A DNA stretch of 64,000 nucleotides, taken from Phycisphaerae bacterium RAS1 (GTDB lineage Bacteria > Planctomycetota > Phycisphaerae > UBA1845 > Fen-1342). A program made the position numbers and the translations under genes. The stretch is taken from the NCBI GenBank assembly GCA_007859745.1, contig SMLU01000001.1:620001-684000 (forward strand), read 5' to 3'. The notes under the pieces are model-generated. The model searched no databases. It was given only the letters and a program-made list of their open reading frames with translations, and had not been told where the DNA came from. This document shows, piece after piece, positions 16,978 through 26,007 of the stretch. How positions within the stretch are numbered: the stretch's first letter is position 1; the number at the start of each line of letters is the position of its first letter.

Positions 16978-17532
16978 TCAGTACATGTCCAGCTCGTCGA
17001 TGCACAGCTCCTGTCCGCCGATCCACACCGACGTGATCGGCCCTCCGGTCAGCGTCACGGTCCCCTCCACGCCGCCGGCAATCGCCGTCGTGGTCACGCC
17101 GACGGCAACGCCCGCGGCGGCGTAGGCCGCGCCGGGAATCATGCTGAAATCCGCGCGGCGGACGTGAATGCCGTTGACCCGCAGGTTGATGTTCCCGCCC
17201 ATGTCGCGGTAGTCGAAGATGACCGTCGTAGCGCCCCCCGGAACGGCCGCGACGATGTTTGGCGCCACAGAAACGTTGTTCAGATACAGCGAAAACGGAT
17301 CGAGACAGCCGCCGCCGTACGCGCTGCCGGTGACCACCCACGTTCCGGCGGAATTCTGGAACTGCCGGGTGACGAAGCCTACGCCGTCCGCGGTGAACGT
17401 CACCCCGCAACAGCCCCACGGCCCGGCCGGGGCGAGGACGTTGAACTCGACAAACGCGGCGGGGGCGACAGGCGCCGCGAGGCCGACCGCGACGACCAAA
17501 CCAACGAGCTTTGTCAGGGATTTGCGGAACAT
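16978..17532 (-). CDS. Secreted protein of unknown function
   Basis: 184 residues from the ATG at 17532, supported by GGAG at suitable spacing and an immediate signal peptide (MFRKSLTKLVGLVVAVGLAAPVAPAAF). The mature part looks like a carbohydrate-binding-like beta-sandwich: FNVLAPAGPWGCCGVTFTADGVGFVTR..., TTVIFDYRDMGGNINLRVNG, and GPITSVWIGGQELCIDELDM, a pattern seen in extracellular domains that bind ligands, but I cannot name a family. Four cysteines could form disulfides. There is no dockerin or PEP-CTERM tail. It lies between the protease gene and the frameshifted dockerin gene, all transcribed leftward. Confidence 0.7.
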   Translation of the reverse strand: MFRKSLTKLVGLVVAVGLAAPVAPAAFVEFNVLAPAGPWGCCGVTFTADGVGFVTRQFQNSAGTWVVTGSAYGGGCLDPFSLYLNNVSVAPNIVAAVPGGATTVIFDYRDMGGNINLRVNGIHVRRADFSMIPGAAYAAAGVAVGVTTTAIAGGVEGTVTLTGGPITSVWIGGQELCIDELDMY

Positions 17533-17777
17533 GACGGCGTCTCCTAATCTCCGGCCCGCGTGCGCGTTGGCAGCGAGCGGGTTGGGTGTCCTTCCGCCAG
17601 CGACGGGCGACTTCGCCATGTTGCGCCGGCTCACAAGGAAGACGACAAGGGCAGGTTCGGGCGGCAAACGGAATTGCGTCGCGCTGGGCGGCGCATTGGA
17701 AGAAAACGGCACACCCGGCGGGGCGCTTTCGCGCTCCGCCGGGTGCGTAGTGGGAGGGAGCTGAAGTACGCCTATGC

Positions 17778-17943
17778 GAGCCGGGCCGTCTTCGGCCCGG
17801 TTTTCCGAGCCGGACTGTCTTCAGCTCGGTTTCACCGAGCCGGGCTGTCCTTAGCCCGGAACCGGCGTGAGGCCACGCCGGCTCGGAGAAGAGGGCGCGT
17901 CGGCACGCCGGCTCGTAGCGTCGGACCTCCGTGTCCGACGCCG
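17778..17943. repeat. Tandem GAGCCGG hairpins (family K) and a family E unit
   Basis: Successive units of the kind GAGCCGG.CTGTCTTCAG..CGGTTT..CCGAGCC fill 17778-17885, followed by the family E unit GTAGCGTCGGACCTCCGTGT...CGACG at 17914-17943. Read on the minus strand, this is also where the displaced dockerin frame of the next gene finally stops (17832). Confidence 0.65.
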
Positions 17944-18147
17944 CGCGCGGTTTCCTGACCGCCTGCCAGCAGAGACACGAAGTAGTTGATGTCGAGCACG
18001 TTCGCCGAGCCGTCGCCGTTGATGTCGGCGGTGCTGATGTCGCACTCGGGATAGGCCGCCGCATACGCCGCCGGGCTGGATAGCGCCAACGTGAAGCTGT
18101 TGATGTCCAGCACGTTCACGCTGCCGTCACAGTTCGTGTCGCCGGGG
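17832..18147 (-). pseudogene. Dockerin domain displaced by a frameshift from the preceding gene
   Basis: Directly after the reading frame at 18127-19893 diverges, the next frame encodes a complete two-repeat dockerin: GDTNCDGSVNVLDINSFTLA then ADINGDGSANVLDINYFVSL, ending LLAGG. The join is a run of four G (plus strand 18144-18147); removing one base would fuse it in frame to ...EPPVTP. It has no start codon or ribosome site of its own. After LLAGG the frame runs 30 more residues through repeat DNA before TGA at 17832. Confidence 0.8.
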
Positions 18148-19893
18148 CGTCACCGGCGGCTCGGTCGCGGTGATTTCGCTGATCAACTCGAACGACCCGA
18201 CACCTGCAGCGCGGATGACGGCGCGGTCGAAGCCGTCGATCGGAGCGCTCTGCTGCTCGGCGATGATGACCAGCCGGTCGCCGACGACCGGCACCGACGC
18301 AGCCGGGCCGATGCTGTTGATGATCTCGAGCTGCACGGGCTGCTGCCAGCGCAACTGCATCACCAGCATTCCGTCGCCGATGAGCTGTTCAAGCTCCTGC
18401 GGCAGCGGGCCCGGCCGCGGGTCCGGCCACGGACCGCCGGGCGGGAACCAGGGACCGGTGCTGCCGCAGAAATCGTCGGCAAGCTGCTCGGCCTTGGCGA
18501 GCACTTCCTCGGCATTGGCCTCCAGCGACTGGTGGAGCGCCCGGAGAATCGTCCCGTCCAGAATGGCGACCGAAACGGTCGGCGTGCCGATGGCACTGAG
18601 ATCGACGCCAATTCCGACCCGACCATCCTGCGTCGGACTAAGACCGCAGGACACCAGGCTACCCGGATTGCTCGGCGCCGGCGCAAGCTGGATGCGAAAG
18701 AACCAGCCGCCGCCGGGGAGTGGCATATCGGCGAAGCGCGCGGCGTAGCCGAGGGCCTGTGCCAGCGCAACGGACACGCCATCCTGGCCGGACGCGCCGA
18801 TGTTGCTCACCAGCATCTCGCCGTCCTGACCGCCGGAGAGCAACGCATCGCCGACCGCGTGATGCAGCAGATCGAACCGCTGCACCTCATCCGGCACGCC
18901 GTCGGCATCGTCGTCGGCGCTGACGCCCTGCGCAATGTCGATCCGGTCGGCCACGTCGTTGCCGTTACGGTCCCAGTCCGCGGCGGCCTCCATAGTCAAT
19001 TGCACGTCCAGCCGAACGACGTTAACGCCGGGCGGAATCGCGACGTTGATCGTCGGATGCTGGTACCCCGTCAGAAGCGTGCTGCCGTCGGCCAATTGGA
19101 ACGCCGACGCCGGAACGTCGCCTTCGATAATGGCGGCGCCGTCCTTGGGCTGGCGCACGGCGGAGCGGAAGAGCTGGCCGAGCTGCGGGCTGCTGAGGAC
19201 GAACTCGTAGCGCGAGAAGGCGATGGTCGCTTCGCCGTCGCCGGTCGAAAGTGCGATATTCGGCACCGTGATCGGCAGCGACAGCGTCGCCGGAGCGTTG
19301 CTGGGCACGCCTGGCGGCCGGGTGAAGAGGATTCCCTTGCTGGCCTCGCTCAGGACATGCGGCCGGCCCGCCAACCCGAGCGTCTCGAGCGGCGAAGCGA
19401 TGACATGCGTTCGATCCAGGTTCAGTTGCGCCGGCTGCTGCTGCGGCAGACTGATCATGAGCGCGCCTTCGTCGTCGTAGACGGGCGGATCGCCGAGGTC
19501 TTCCCAGCCCGCGTCGCAGCACTCGGGATGATCGATGCAGTAGAAGCAGTCCTCCGAATAGGTCGGCGGGCTGATGGGAATGACCCCGAGGAAGCACTGC
19601 GTCTCCTCGCAGACGAGGTGCATGGGGTCGCCGGTGCACAGATTCTCAAAGTTCCAGACGGATTTCACCGTGGTGATGCACTCAAACAGGCTGTCGATCC
19701 GGATGTCGGGGTCCACGGCGACGAATCGCGTCCCCCAGAGCGCCTGCGAGGAGTTCACACGGACGTCGGCCAGCGCCGACAACTGAAAGCTGGTCACCGG
19801 GGCCGTCTCGGCAAAGGCCGGCGAGGCCAGCCACATCGCGCCGGCGGCGCACAGAACACGCGAAGGCGTTGCGAACGAGCGTAGCGAGGGCAT
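18127..19893 (-). CDS. Large secreted protein, C-terminal dockerin lost by frameshift
   Basis: 588 residues from ATG 19893, chosen for the AAAGGAG at good spacing and a signal peptide (MPSLRSFATPSRVLCAAGAMWLASPAFA). The mature protein is beta-rich and unrecognised. It has a Cys-rich stretch (CEETQCFLG...CFYCIDHPECCDAGW) around residues 95-135 and a calcium-loop-like run WDRNGNDVADRIDIAQGVSADDDADGVPDE near 340, similar to thrombospondin-type repeats. The frame ends abnormally as ...EPPVTPRRHEL at 18127, while the expected dockerin continues in another frame. Either the anchor has been lost or there is a base-call error in a G4 run. Upstream lies a 535-base gene-free region. Confidence 0.75.
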   Translation of the reverse strand: MPSLRSFATPSRVLCAAGAMWLASPAFAETAPVTSFQLSALADVRVNSSQALWGTRFVAVDPDIRIDSLFECITTVKSVWNFENLCTGDPMHLVCEETQCFLGVIPISPPTYSEDCFYCIDHPECCDAGWEDLGDPPVYDDEGALMISLPQQQPAQLNLDRTHVIASPLETLGLAGRPHVLSEASKGILFTRPPGVPSNAPATLSLPITVPNIALSTGDGEATIAFSRYEFVLSSPQLGQLFRSAVRQPKDGAAIIEGDVPASAFQLADGSTLLTGYQHPTINVAIPPGVNVVRLDVQLTMEAAADWDRNGNDVADRIDIAQGVSADDDADGVPDEVQRFDLLHHAVGDALLSGGQDGEMLVSNIGASGQDGVSVALAQALGYAARFADMPLPGGGWFFRIQLAPAPSNPGSLVSCGLSPTQDGRVGIGVDLSAIGTPTVSVAILDGTILRALHQSLEANAEEVLAKAEQLADDFCGSTGPWFPPGGPWPDPRPGPLPQELEQLIGDGMLVMQLRWQQPVQLEIINSIGPAASVPVVGDRLVIIAEQQSAPIDGFDRAVIRAAGVGSFELISEITATEPPVTPRRHEL

Positions 19894-20428
19894 GGGGTGC
19901 TCCTTTGTTTGCGGGCCGTGCCGCGTGGCGGCCGGGCGCGGTTGCTGCTGTTGCGGAGCGACCGTGTTGCTCCGACCCGCACAGGAGACGACAATGACCC
20001 AATCCGGCGGCAACTTTTCGGTCACGCCGGGTTTGTAGCGTCGGACCTGCGTGTCTGACGACGTGGCAGGCGCGTGGTGATGGTGCAGACTCGTGGTCAC
20101 ACCGTCGGACACGGAGAAACTATGAAAGCCGGGTCTCCTGGCGATCGTCAGCGGGATCGAGTCCCATGATCGCCGAACGGGCTGGCCGCAGGGGCCGCCC
20201 AAGGTAACGGCCAGAGCGCGTTCAGCCCTTGGGACCCGCGGCGTGTCCTAGCGCCGCGAGTAGCCCGTCACGGAGAATGACGCCTGGTCGCATAGCTGAA
20301 TGGGTCCCGTCTGCCAGGCCCAACGCTGCAGCGGATCAAAACCCGAATAGAAGGCTGAGCCCATTCCGCCCCGCCCTTGACAGACCCGGCTTCATAGAAG
20401 GGCCGACGCTACCGTTCCTGGCGACCTG
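19894..20428. other. Gene-free region upstream of the dockerin gene
   Basis: No gene is supported in either direction. It holds the promoter side of the 19893 gene, whose SD (AAAGGAG) lies just upstream of its ATG, and one family E palindrome at 20034-20062 (GTAGCGTCGGACCTGCGTGT...). A 67-codon plus-strand frame at 20229-20432 has no ribosome site and a random composition. Confidence 0.6.
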
Positions 20429-21703
20429 CTAGCGCCCGGAGCTCGGCGCCGGCGTGGCCGCCGCCTGCTCACTTCCGTAGGACTTCACGAAAACATAGTA
20501 CAGATGCCCCTCCGCCAGCGTCCTGCCGGCGATGGCTTCAGCGTCGGGGCCGATGCCCATGAACACGTCGCAGCGGCCGGCGGCCCGGATGGCGCCCCCG
20601 GTGTCCTGATCCAGCACGAACGCACCGGTGCGCATCTGCATGATCTGCCCCTGGTAGAGCCGCGGGATGGTCGTGTCGTGAAAGGCCAGGCACGCCCGCG
20701 GATAGACTTCCTTGTCGGTCGCGACGCTGCGGAATGGAATCACCGGCTGACCCAGGCTGCCGAACGGCCCGCCGGGCGCTTCGCGGAAGAAGATGAAACG
20801 CGGATTCTGCCAGCAATAGTGCGACACCTTGTCAGGATGTTCCTTGAAGTAGCGAATCAGCGTCTGGAGCGAGAGGTCTTCCTTGCGAATCGCGCCGTCG
20901 CGGATCATCGCTTCCGCCACCGGCGTGTAGGTGTACCCATTGTTGCCCGCGTAACCAAGCTCGTAGAGCGAGCCGTCCGGCTGGCGCAGCTTGGCCGATC
21001 CCTGCACCGAGCAGACGTAAGCCTCAAACGGATCGCTCAGCCACGCGATCTCCATGCCTTCGAGAATTCGACCTTCATCGATTTCGCGCCGTGACGGGTA
21101 AGGTCCCGTCCCGCCGCCGGGCAGTTTGCGGCCGAGCGTCTTGCCTTCGGCGTCTTTCACCAGATCGGGCGGGAGCTTGTACAGCGGATAGCGGAAACGT
21201 TCGTCGCGCTGCTTGCGGCCTTCGAAAATCGGGCAGTAGTAGCCGGTGAAAAGCACCGTGCCGACGTCGTCGCAGCCGACCGACTGATAAACATCAAAAT
21301 CGCGGCGAATCGCGGCATCGAGTTCCTGACCTGATTTTGCGGATTGGAGCGCTTGCAGAAAGCGCTTCAGCGAGGCGATTGCGCGCTCGTGCGTGACGTC
21401 GCCATATGGGTAGTACTTCTTGCTGGACGGCTTGGAGAGATAGTCGAGGCTGTTGCGAATCGCATCTTCCAGGCCGGCGCGGTGGTTGAAGCCTTGTGAG
21501 AAGTCCGGATACGCCTCGGGGCCGATCTTCCGCAGCGCAAGCTGCCCGGGCGGCAGCGGGCGTGTGTAGTCCTTGCCCGTCTTTGGCTCAAAGGGCTTCA
21601 TTTCCTCCTGTGGCTGCTGGCACGCCGTACCGAGCAGAACCGCGAAAGCCCCCAGCACCAGCATGATTGACCGAGACGTCGACGCCGCACGCGCACGAGA
21701 CAT
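20429..21703 (-). CDS. mltA: Membrane-bound lytic murein transglycosylase A (MltA)
   Basis: 424 residues. It cleaves peptidoglycan glycan strands, leaving 1,6-anhydromuramic ends. An N-terminal lipoprotein-like signal ends in LLGTAC (Cys28), consistent with outer-membrane anchoring. The MltA domain is evident in GTVLFTGYYCPIFEG and PYPSRREIDEG..LEGMEIAWLSDPFEAYVCSVQGS. The C-terminal 3D domain is GAFVLDQDTGGAIRAAGRCD followed by VFMGIGPDAEAIAG, with the conserved aspartates. Length is slightly above the E. coli protein (365). It is alone on the minus strand between gene-free regions; regulation is not visible. Confidence 0.93.
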   Translation of the reverse strand: MSRARAASTSRSIMLVLGAFAVLLGTACQQPQEEMKPFEPKTGKDYTRPLPPGQLALRKIGPEAYPDFSQGFNHRAGLEDAIRNSLDYLSKPSSKKYYPYGDVTHERAIASLKRFLQALQSAKSGQELDAAIRRDFDVYQSVGCDDVGTVLFTGYYCPIFEGRKQRDERFRYPLYKLPPDLVKDAEGKTLGRKLPGGGTGPYPSRREIDEGRILEGMEIAWLSDPFEAYVCSVQGSAKLRQPDGSLYELGYAGNNGYTYTPVAEAMIRDGAIRKEDLSLQTLIRYFKEHPDKVSHYCWQNPRFIFFREAPGGPFGSLGQPVIPFRSVATDKEVYPRACLAFHDTTIPRLYQGQIMQMRTGAFVLDQDTGGAIRAAGRCDVFMGIGPDAEAIAGRTLAEGHLYYVFVKSYGSEQAAATPAPSSGR

Positions 21704-22014
21704 GGTGGACTCCTTCCACGACCGCCAGGACCTCCTCAGACCGCTGGGGCGGATTTTCGCAGGATCGGCGCGGATGACAAGGGCCGCGAACGCGCGGCAG
21801 GCGTCGCGGTTGTGACCAGGATTCTGGCAGGCGCCGCGGGCATTTCCGTCCGAACCCGCCGCGCCAAGCGGCGGGTTGACGTCCCGGGCCTGTCGGGCGC
21901 CGCTTGCTGACGATCGTCAACCCGCCGCTTGGCGCGGCGGGTTCCGAAAGACGCCACCGGTCGCAACCTGTACCGGGCCGGAGACCGGTTCCTTCAACGA
22001 GGCCGGTCCCTTCA
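21704..22014. repeat. Gene-free gap with palindromic family C, copy 2
   Basis: The repeat occupies 21849-21947: TCCGAACCCGCCGCGCCAAG..., 60-base centre, then CCGCTTGGCGCGGCGGGTTC. The rest of the gap shows no gene. Confidence 0.75.
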
Positions 22015-22785
22015 CTACGAGCAAACGAGCCCATCATAGGCCAGTTCCATTCCCGCAGGCAGCATGGCGTTTGTTTCGGCGTGGCCCAGTTCGTGCGCAA
22101 TATGAATGAAATACGTGCGGTCGGCGCCGATCCGCCGCGCCTCCTCCACGGCCTGCTCCAGGTTGAAATGCGTCGGGTGCGGGCGGCGGCGCAGCGCGTC
22201 GAGCACCAGTACTCTCAGGCCGCGCAGCAGCCCGCGCGATTCATCGGGAATGAAATTGCAGTCCGGGCAATAGGCCATATCTCCCACGCGAAAACCCAGA
22301 ACCGGCAGCGGACCGTGCATGTACGGAATCGGCGTGATCGTCCGGCCGAAGAGCTCAAACGGCCCCGTGATTTCGTGCGGCACAAGCTGCGGCTTGGCGC
22401 TGAGATACTCCGGGTCGTCGTGAAAAGCGTATCCGAACATCTGCTCCAGCCGCGCCAGCGTGCGCGCGTCGGCATGGATGTCGAGCGGCGCGCGGTTGAT
22501 CCAGTTGAAGCGCCGCACGTCGTCCAGGCCGACCACGTGATCCGCATGGTGATGCGTAAACAGCACCGCGTGCACCGTTCGAACGTCGCACGCGCGGCAC
22601 TGCAGCCGCAGCTCCGGCGACGTGTCGATCAGGATGTGCCGGTCATCAAAGCTGAAGAGCGCACTGGTCCGCGTGCGCCGGTCGCGCGAATCGGGGGAGG
22701 TGCACACGCCGCAGTCGCAGCCGATCATCGGGATGCCGTGCGACGTGCCGGAGCCCAGAATGGTCAGCCGCAGCACGGCGGTCAC
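22015..22785 (-). CDS. MBL-fold metal-dependent hydrolase (PhnP-like)
   Basis: 256 residues with a beta-lactamase fold. It starts GSGTSHGIPMIGCDCGVC, the CxCxxC zinc-site pattern of PhnP-like phosphodiesterases. The metal motif HHHADH follows in LFTHHHADHVVGLDDVRRF, then YMHGPLPVLGFRVGD, and the late ligands in NLEQAVEEARRIGADRTYFIHIAHELGH. PhnP members hydrolyse cyclic phosphodiesters, but no phosphonate genes are present, so the substrate is open. Translation starts at GTG 22785, overlapping the stop of the preceding gene by four bases (GTGA), so it is coupled to the pilus-type operon. Confidence 0.88.
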   Translation of the reverse strand: MTAVLRLTILGSGTSHGIPMIGCDCGVCTSPDSRDRRTRTSALFSFDDRHILIDTSPELRLQCRACDVRTVHAVLFTHHHADHVVGLDDVRRFNWINRAPLDIHADARTLARLEQMFGYAFHDDPEYLSAKPQLVPHEITGPFELFGRTITPIPYMHGPLPVLGFRVGDMAYCPDCNFIPDESRGLLRGLRVLVLDALRRRPHPTHFNLEQAVEEARRIGADRTYFIHIAHELGHAETNAMLPAGMELAYDGLVCS

Positions 22786-24617
22786 TTCTCGGAGGCGGAC
22801 TTGAGCTGTCGATAGCGCGGGTCGTCCTTGTCTGTGGCCAGGGCTTTTTCCTTGACCTGTCCGTCGGCCGGGTCGAGGTAGGACACGACGACCGAGTTGG
22901 CTCGGTTATGGCGGAACTCGCCCTTGGCGCTGGCCAGGACGCGCGCTGCGACCGGCTCGTCACGCACGTCCAGCACGATGGCGCCGGTGGCGAAGTCGAT
23001 GTCTTCGTTGGCGTCGCCGAACTTGACTTTTCGCAGCGCGCCGACCTGGTCGCCGACCTCGATCTCGAAGTTCTGCCGAATCCAGTCGCCGCTGCGCCAT
23101 TTGAAGACGTCGACGATCGCGCCGGGCTTGCCGACGCGCGGACTCTTGACGAAGAAATAGGTGCTCGGCGTGACGGTGATGGGCGCGCCGGCGAGCGACC
23201 ACTCGCCGATCAGAACGCTCTTGCGGGCCTGGGCCGGCTCCTTGACCACCTTCAGCCGGCCGAGATACCGGTTCCACAGCCGCACGCGCATGCGGTAGCG
23301 GTAAGTCTTGCCCGACTCAACCGTGTCGTCGTGGAAGAGGAGCACGGGCTTGTCCGGGTCGCCGGGTGCGGTGACCAGCGTGCGGGTCGTTTCGGTCGGC
23401 GTCGCCGATGGCGGCGGGGCGATGGGCGTTCTTGTCTTGGCGATTTCCTTGTTCGCATTGTCGCGCACGCGGCCGGCGAGCGTCTTCTGCGATTGCGTGG
23501 CCGCGGCGCTTGTCAAAACTAACTCTGCATTGCGCACGGCCGCGTCCCACTGCTTGGTTTTGAGCGCTTCCTGTGCCGCGGCCAGGTCGGTCTTCACTTT
23601 TTCCTTCGCTTCCCGGTCCGCCGCCGGAGAGGGAGGGGGACCGCCCAGGCCGCCGCCGCCCGCGGGCGGCCCGCCGGCGGCGCCGGGCACGGGCGGAGGC
23701 GCGCCAGGCTCGCCCGGCGGCGCCGGCGAAGGCTGGCGCCCGCCGGCGGCGCTGGCGAACTCGTCTTCGTCGAAACCCGGCAGCGGCGGCATGTGCCAGG
23801 TGTCGCCGGCGCGGACCTGGAAAAACGCCGGTTGCATGAGGTCAACCTGCGCGGATTTCGCGGCCTCCCACGCGGCGTCGATTTCGCTCTTGTTGATGAT
23901 CGCGCCGGTCTCGTCGTCGAAGATCGGCCCGGGCACGTCGAATTCGGGCATCGCGCGACTGCCGGTGACATCGCTCCATGGCGAGTACTCGCCGCTGGCC
24001 AGCAGCTCCTGCCTCTGCACGTCGACGCCGACCACGTATACGCGGGCGCGATAGGCCGCGTACCCGGCGCGCGTCATCTCATCCTGCTGTTCGCGGACCG
24101 GGAAGTAGGCCGCCAGTGATACCCACGGCAACTCGGCCGGCTCGCCCGCCGACACCGGCTCGCCCGGGGGCTGGCCGATCTTTCGCGGCACGCGGACGCC
24201 CATCGACCGGCCAGTCAGCGCCGCCGGCGGCAGCGGCTTGAGCGGCGTGACCACAGCGATGCTGCCGGGCGCCTCTTCCTGCTCCGTGAACGTCGGCAGC
24301 GGCGTCCCGAACGCGCCGGCCAGCCTCAGCGGCGCGGCCTGAATGCCGCTTTCGAAGCGCTGCTTCAGCTCGCTGGCAAAGGTCGGGGCGGGTTGATCCT
24401 CCACCTTGGCGTTCTTGACGCGGCGGTCCAGCTCTTCGGCTTCCGTCTTGATCGCTTCATCGAGTTCGCCCGGCGACAGCTCGCGTCCGCCGAATTCGAC
24501 CTTGTTGGGTGAGAGCACGAGGAACATCACGATCATCGCCAGCAGAAACAACCCCGAGACGCCGATCACGGCCTTCTCGATGTGAATCTCCACCAGCTTC
24601 AACCAGTTCTTACCCAT
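22782..24617 (-). CDS. Membrane-anchored Pro-rich protein of a pilus/secretion-type operon
   Basis: 611 residues. One N-terminal membrane helix (about 15-35, VIGVSGLFLLAMIVMFLVL) is followed by a large, presumably periplasmic region. This begins with a helical linker (ELDEAIKTEAEELDRRVKN). An extended Pro/Gly segment (about 290-335, PSPAPPGEP and PPVPGAAGGPPAGGGG), a predicted coiled helix (EKVKTDLAAAQEALKTKQW) and a C-terminal beta-rich domain (YRYRMRVRLWNRY, TPSTYFFVKSPRVG, VGDQVGALRKVKFGD) follow. No family recognised. It is third in the series after the PilM-PilN fusion and the PilO-like gene, 39 bases from the latter, so it is probably another component of the same envelope machine. ATG 24617 has GGAG upstream. 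Confidence 0.7.
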   Translation of the reverse strand: MGKNWLKLVEIHIEKAVIGVSGLFLLAMIVMFLVLSPNKVEFGGRELSPGELDEAIKTEAEELDRRVKNAKVEDQPAPTFASELKQRFESGIQAAPLRLAGAFGTPLPTFTEQEEAPGSIAVVTPLKPLPPAALTGRSMGVRVPRKIGQPPGEPVSAGEPAELPWVSLAAYFPVREQQDEMTRAGYAAYRARVYVVGVDVQRQELLASGEYSPWSDVTGSRAMPEFDVPGPIFDDETGAIINKSEIDAAWEAAKSAQVDLMQPAFFQVRAGDTWHMPPLPGFDEDEFASAAGGRQPSPAPPGEPGAPPPVPGAAGGPPAGGGGLGGPPPSPAADREAKEKVKTDLAAAQEALKTKQWDAAVRNAELVLTSAAATQSQKTLAGRVRDNANKEIAKTRTPIAPPPSATPTETTRTLVTAPGDPDKPVLLFHDDTVESGKTYRYRMRVRLWNRYLGRLKVVKEPAQARKSVLIGEWSLAGAPITVTPSTYFFVKSPRVGKPGAIVDVFKWRSGDWIRQNFEIEVGDQVGALRKVKFGDANEDIDFATGAIVLDVRDEPVAARVLASAKGEFRHNRANSVVVSYLDPADGQVKEKALATDKDDPRYRQLKSASEK

Positions 24618-24656
24618 CTCGAATGCTCCGCCGCGCCGGCAGCTCCGGCGCTGAAC

Positions 24657-25970
24657 TCACTTTTTGGCGATGCCGAGCAGATCACGCACCTGGCTGGGCA
24701 TCATCTCGGCATAGACGGCCCGGGCCAGGTAGCCTTCAAACTCAATCGTGGCGCGGACGACGGGCGCCGCGCCGTAGTAGTAGCCGACCGTCGGCTCTTC
24801 GCGGGCGATGATGTAATCGCAATCGACGCACTGGTAGAAATTCTGCCGCGTCAACTGATCGATCAGCCGCAGCAGCTCGCGCTGATCCACCACCACCGTG
24901 ATCGTGAAGCGAATAACGTCGAAACGATCGTCGCTGGTTCGGCCGGTGAGCGAGGTCGGCGCTCCCGTCCCGGGAACGCCCGGCGGGGGCGCCGCGCCGG
25001 GAGCCGGGCCGGGTCCGCGCCCGCCGCCGGGGCCGGCGCCGCCGGTCATCATCGGGAACTCGATTCGCTTGTCGCCCAGGATGTAGCCCGACAGGCTGAC
25101 GGATTCGAGCCGCTTCACCGGCAGGTGCTCGACCGTGGCCGGAACGGACCCGAGCTTGGCCGCCGTTTCCTCGTTGAGCCGCGCGATGGCCGCGACGATG
25201 TCCTGCTGAATCCAGAGGCCGACCTGCGCGAACCACAACTGGTCGGCGGAGGGTGCGTCGGATGGATCGATAATCGGCGCGATGTGAAACGACGGCCGCG
25301 CGGGCGAAACCGTCGCGTAGCATCGAACCGAGCCGGCCTTGATGACGTTCGCGCGAATGAACTTGTCGTACTTGGGGTCCTTGCGCTCTTCGGGCGATCC
25401 GGGCGTGCCGCCGGTCGGGGGCGTCGGCGGCGGTCCGCCCGGTTGCGGCGGTACGCCGCCGGTCGGCGCTTGAATCGGCTCCTTCGACCGGCCGCCCTCC
25501 TCCTCGGCCTCCTTCTCACGCGCCAGCTCTTCGGCGATGTCGCGCTCGACGTCCTGGATTTCCGATTCGGTCGGCAGGTCGCCCGCGCCCATCGCCAGCG
25601 GCAACTGCCGCACGGCTTTCTTGTACGCGTCGGCAAATTCGAAGGCCTTTGTCAGGTTGGCGGGCGTCGGAAACACGCCCGGGATCAGCGGCTCGCGTTT
25701 GTTGATGCGATACGCCTCGGCGCGGGTCTTCTCGTACTCGGTCTGGAAGCGCTCGCCGCGCTCCTTTTCCTTTTGAATGGACTGTTCGTTTCGCGGCTGA
25801 GATTTCAGGCCGTTGATCTCGCCCGCCGCCTGCACGCGGCTTTGCATCTCATCCCGCACGGTCGCGGATGTCATGCCCAGCACGGCGAAAGCGACAGCGC
25901 CGATCGCGACCACGCCGCTGATCAGCGAGATCATGTGCGCCTTCATGAACTCAAGGAACTTCTTCACCAT
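24657..25970 (-). CDS. PilO-like membrane-anchored assembly protein
   Basis: 437 residues. Short cytoplasmic start, one membrane helix at about 13-34 (MISLISGVVAIGAVAFAVLG), and a long charged coiled coil (EINGLKSQPRNEQSIQKEKE...). A Pro/Gly-rich insert follows at about 160-200. Two predicted alpha/beta domains come next, the last reading FDVIRFTITVVVDQRELLRL IDQLTRQNFYQCVDCDYI. That layout (helix, coiled coil, ferredoxin-like domain) is that of PilO-type proteins, and the gene directly follows the PilM-PilN fusion, where pilO is expected. Sequence identity to PilO cannot be shown here, so the name rests on architecture and position. A second Gly/Pro insert lies near 315-345. GGAGCAG precedes the ATG. 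Confidence 0.65.
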   Translation of the reverse strand: MVKKFLEFMKAHMISLISGVVAIGAVAFAVLGMTSATVRDEMQSRVQAAGEINGLKSQPRNEQSIQKEKERGERFQTEYEKTRAEAYRINKREPLIPGVFPTPANLTKAFEFADAYKKAVRQLPLAMGAGDLPTESEIQDVERDIAEELAREKEAEEEGGRSKEPIQAPTGGVPPQPGGPPPTPPTGGTPGSPEERKDPKYDKFIRANVIKAGSVRCYATVSPARPSFHIAPIIDPSDAPSADQLWFAQVGLWIQQDIVAAIARLNEETAAKLGSVPATVEHLPVKRLESVSLSGYILGDKRIEFPMMTGGAGPGGGRGPGPAPGAAPPPGVPGTGAPTSLTGRTSDDRFDVIRFTITVVVDQRELLRLIDQLTRQNFYQCVDCDYIIAREEPTVGYYYGAAPVVRATIEFEGYLARAVYAEMMPSQVRDLLGIAKK

Positions 25971-26007
25971 GATCTGCTCCGACGCCAGCGCACGGCCGGC
26001 CGGTTGG

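Noticed and set aside
18091-19884. 597-codon plus-strand frame opposite the dockerin-type gene
   Set aside because: The minus strand has an SD, signal peptide and calcium repeats; the plus frame is a mirror artefact.
20229-20432. Possible 67-residue gene in the gap before mltA
   Set aside because: No ribosome site, no hydrophobic or domain pattern, random Pro/Arg/Ser composition.
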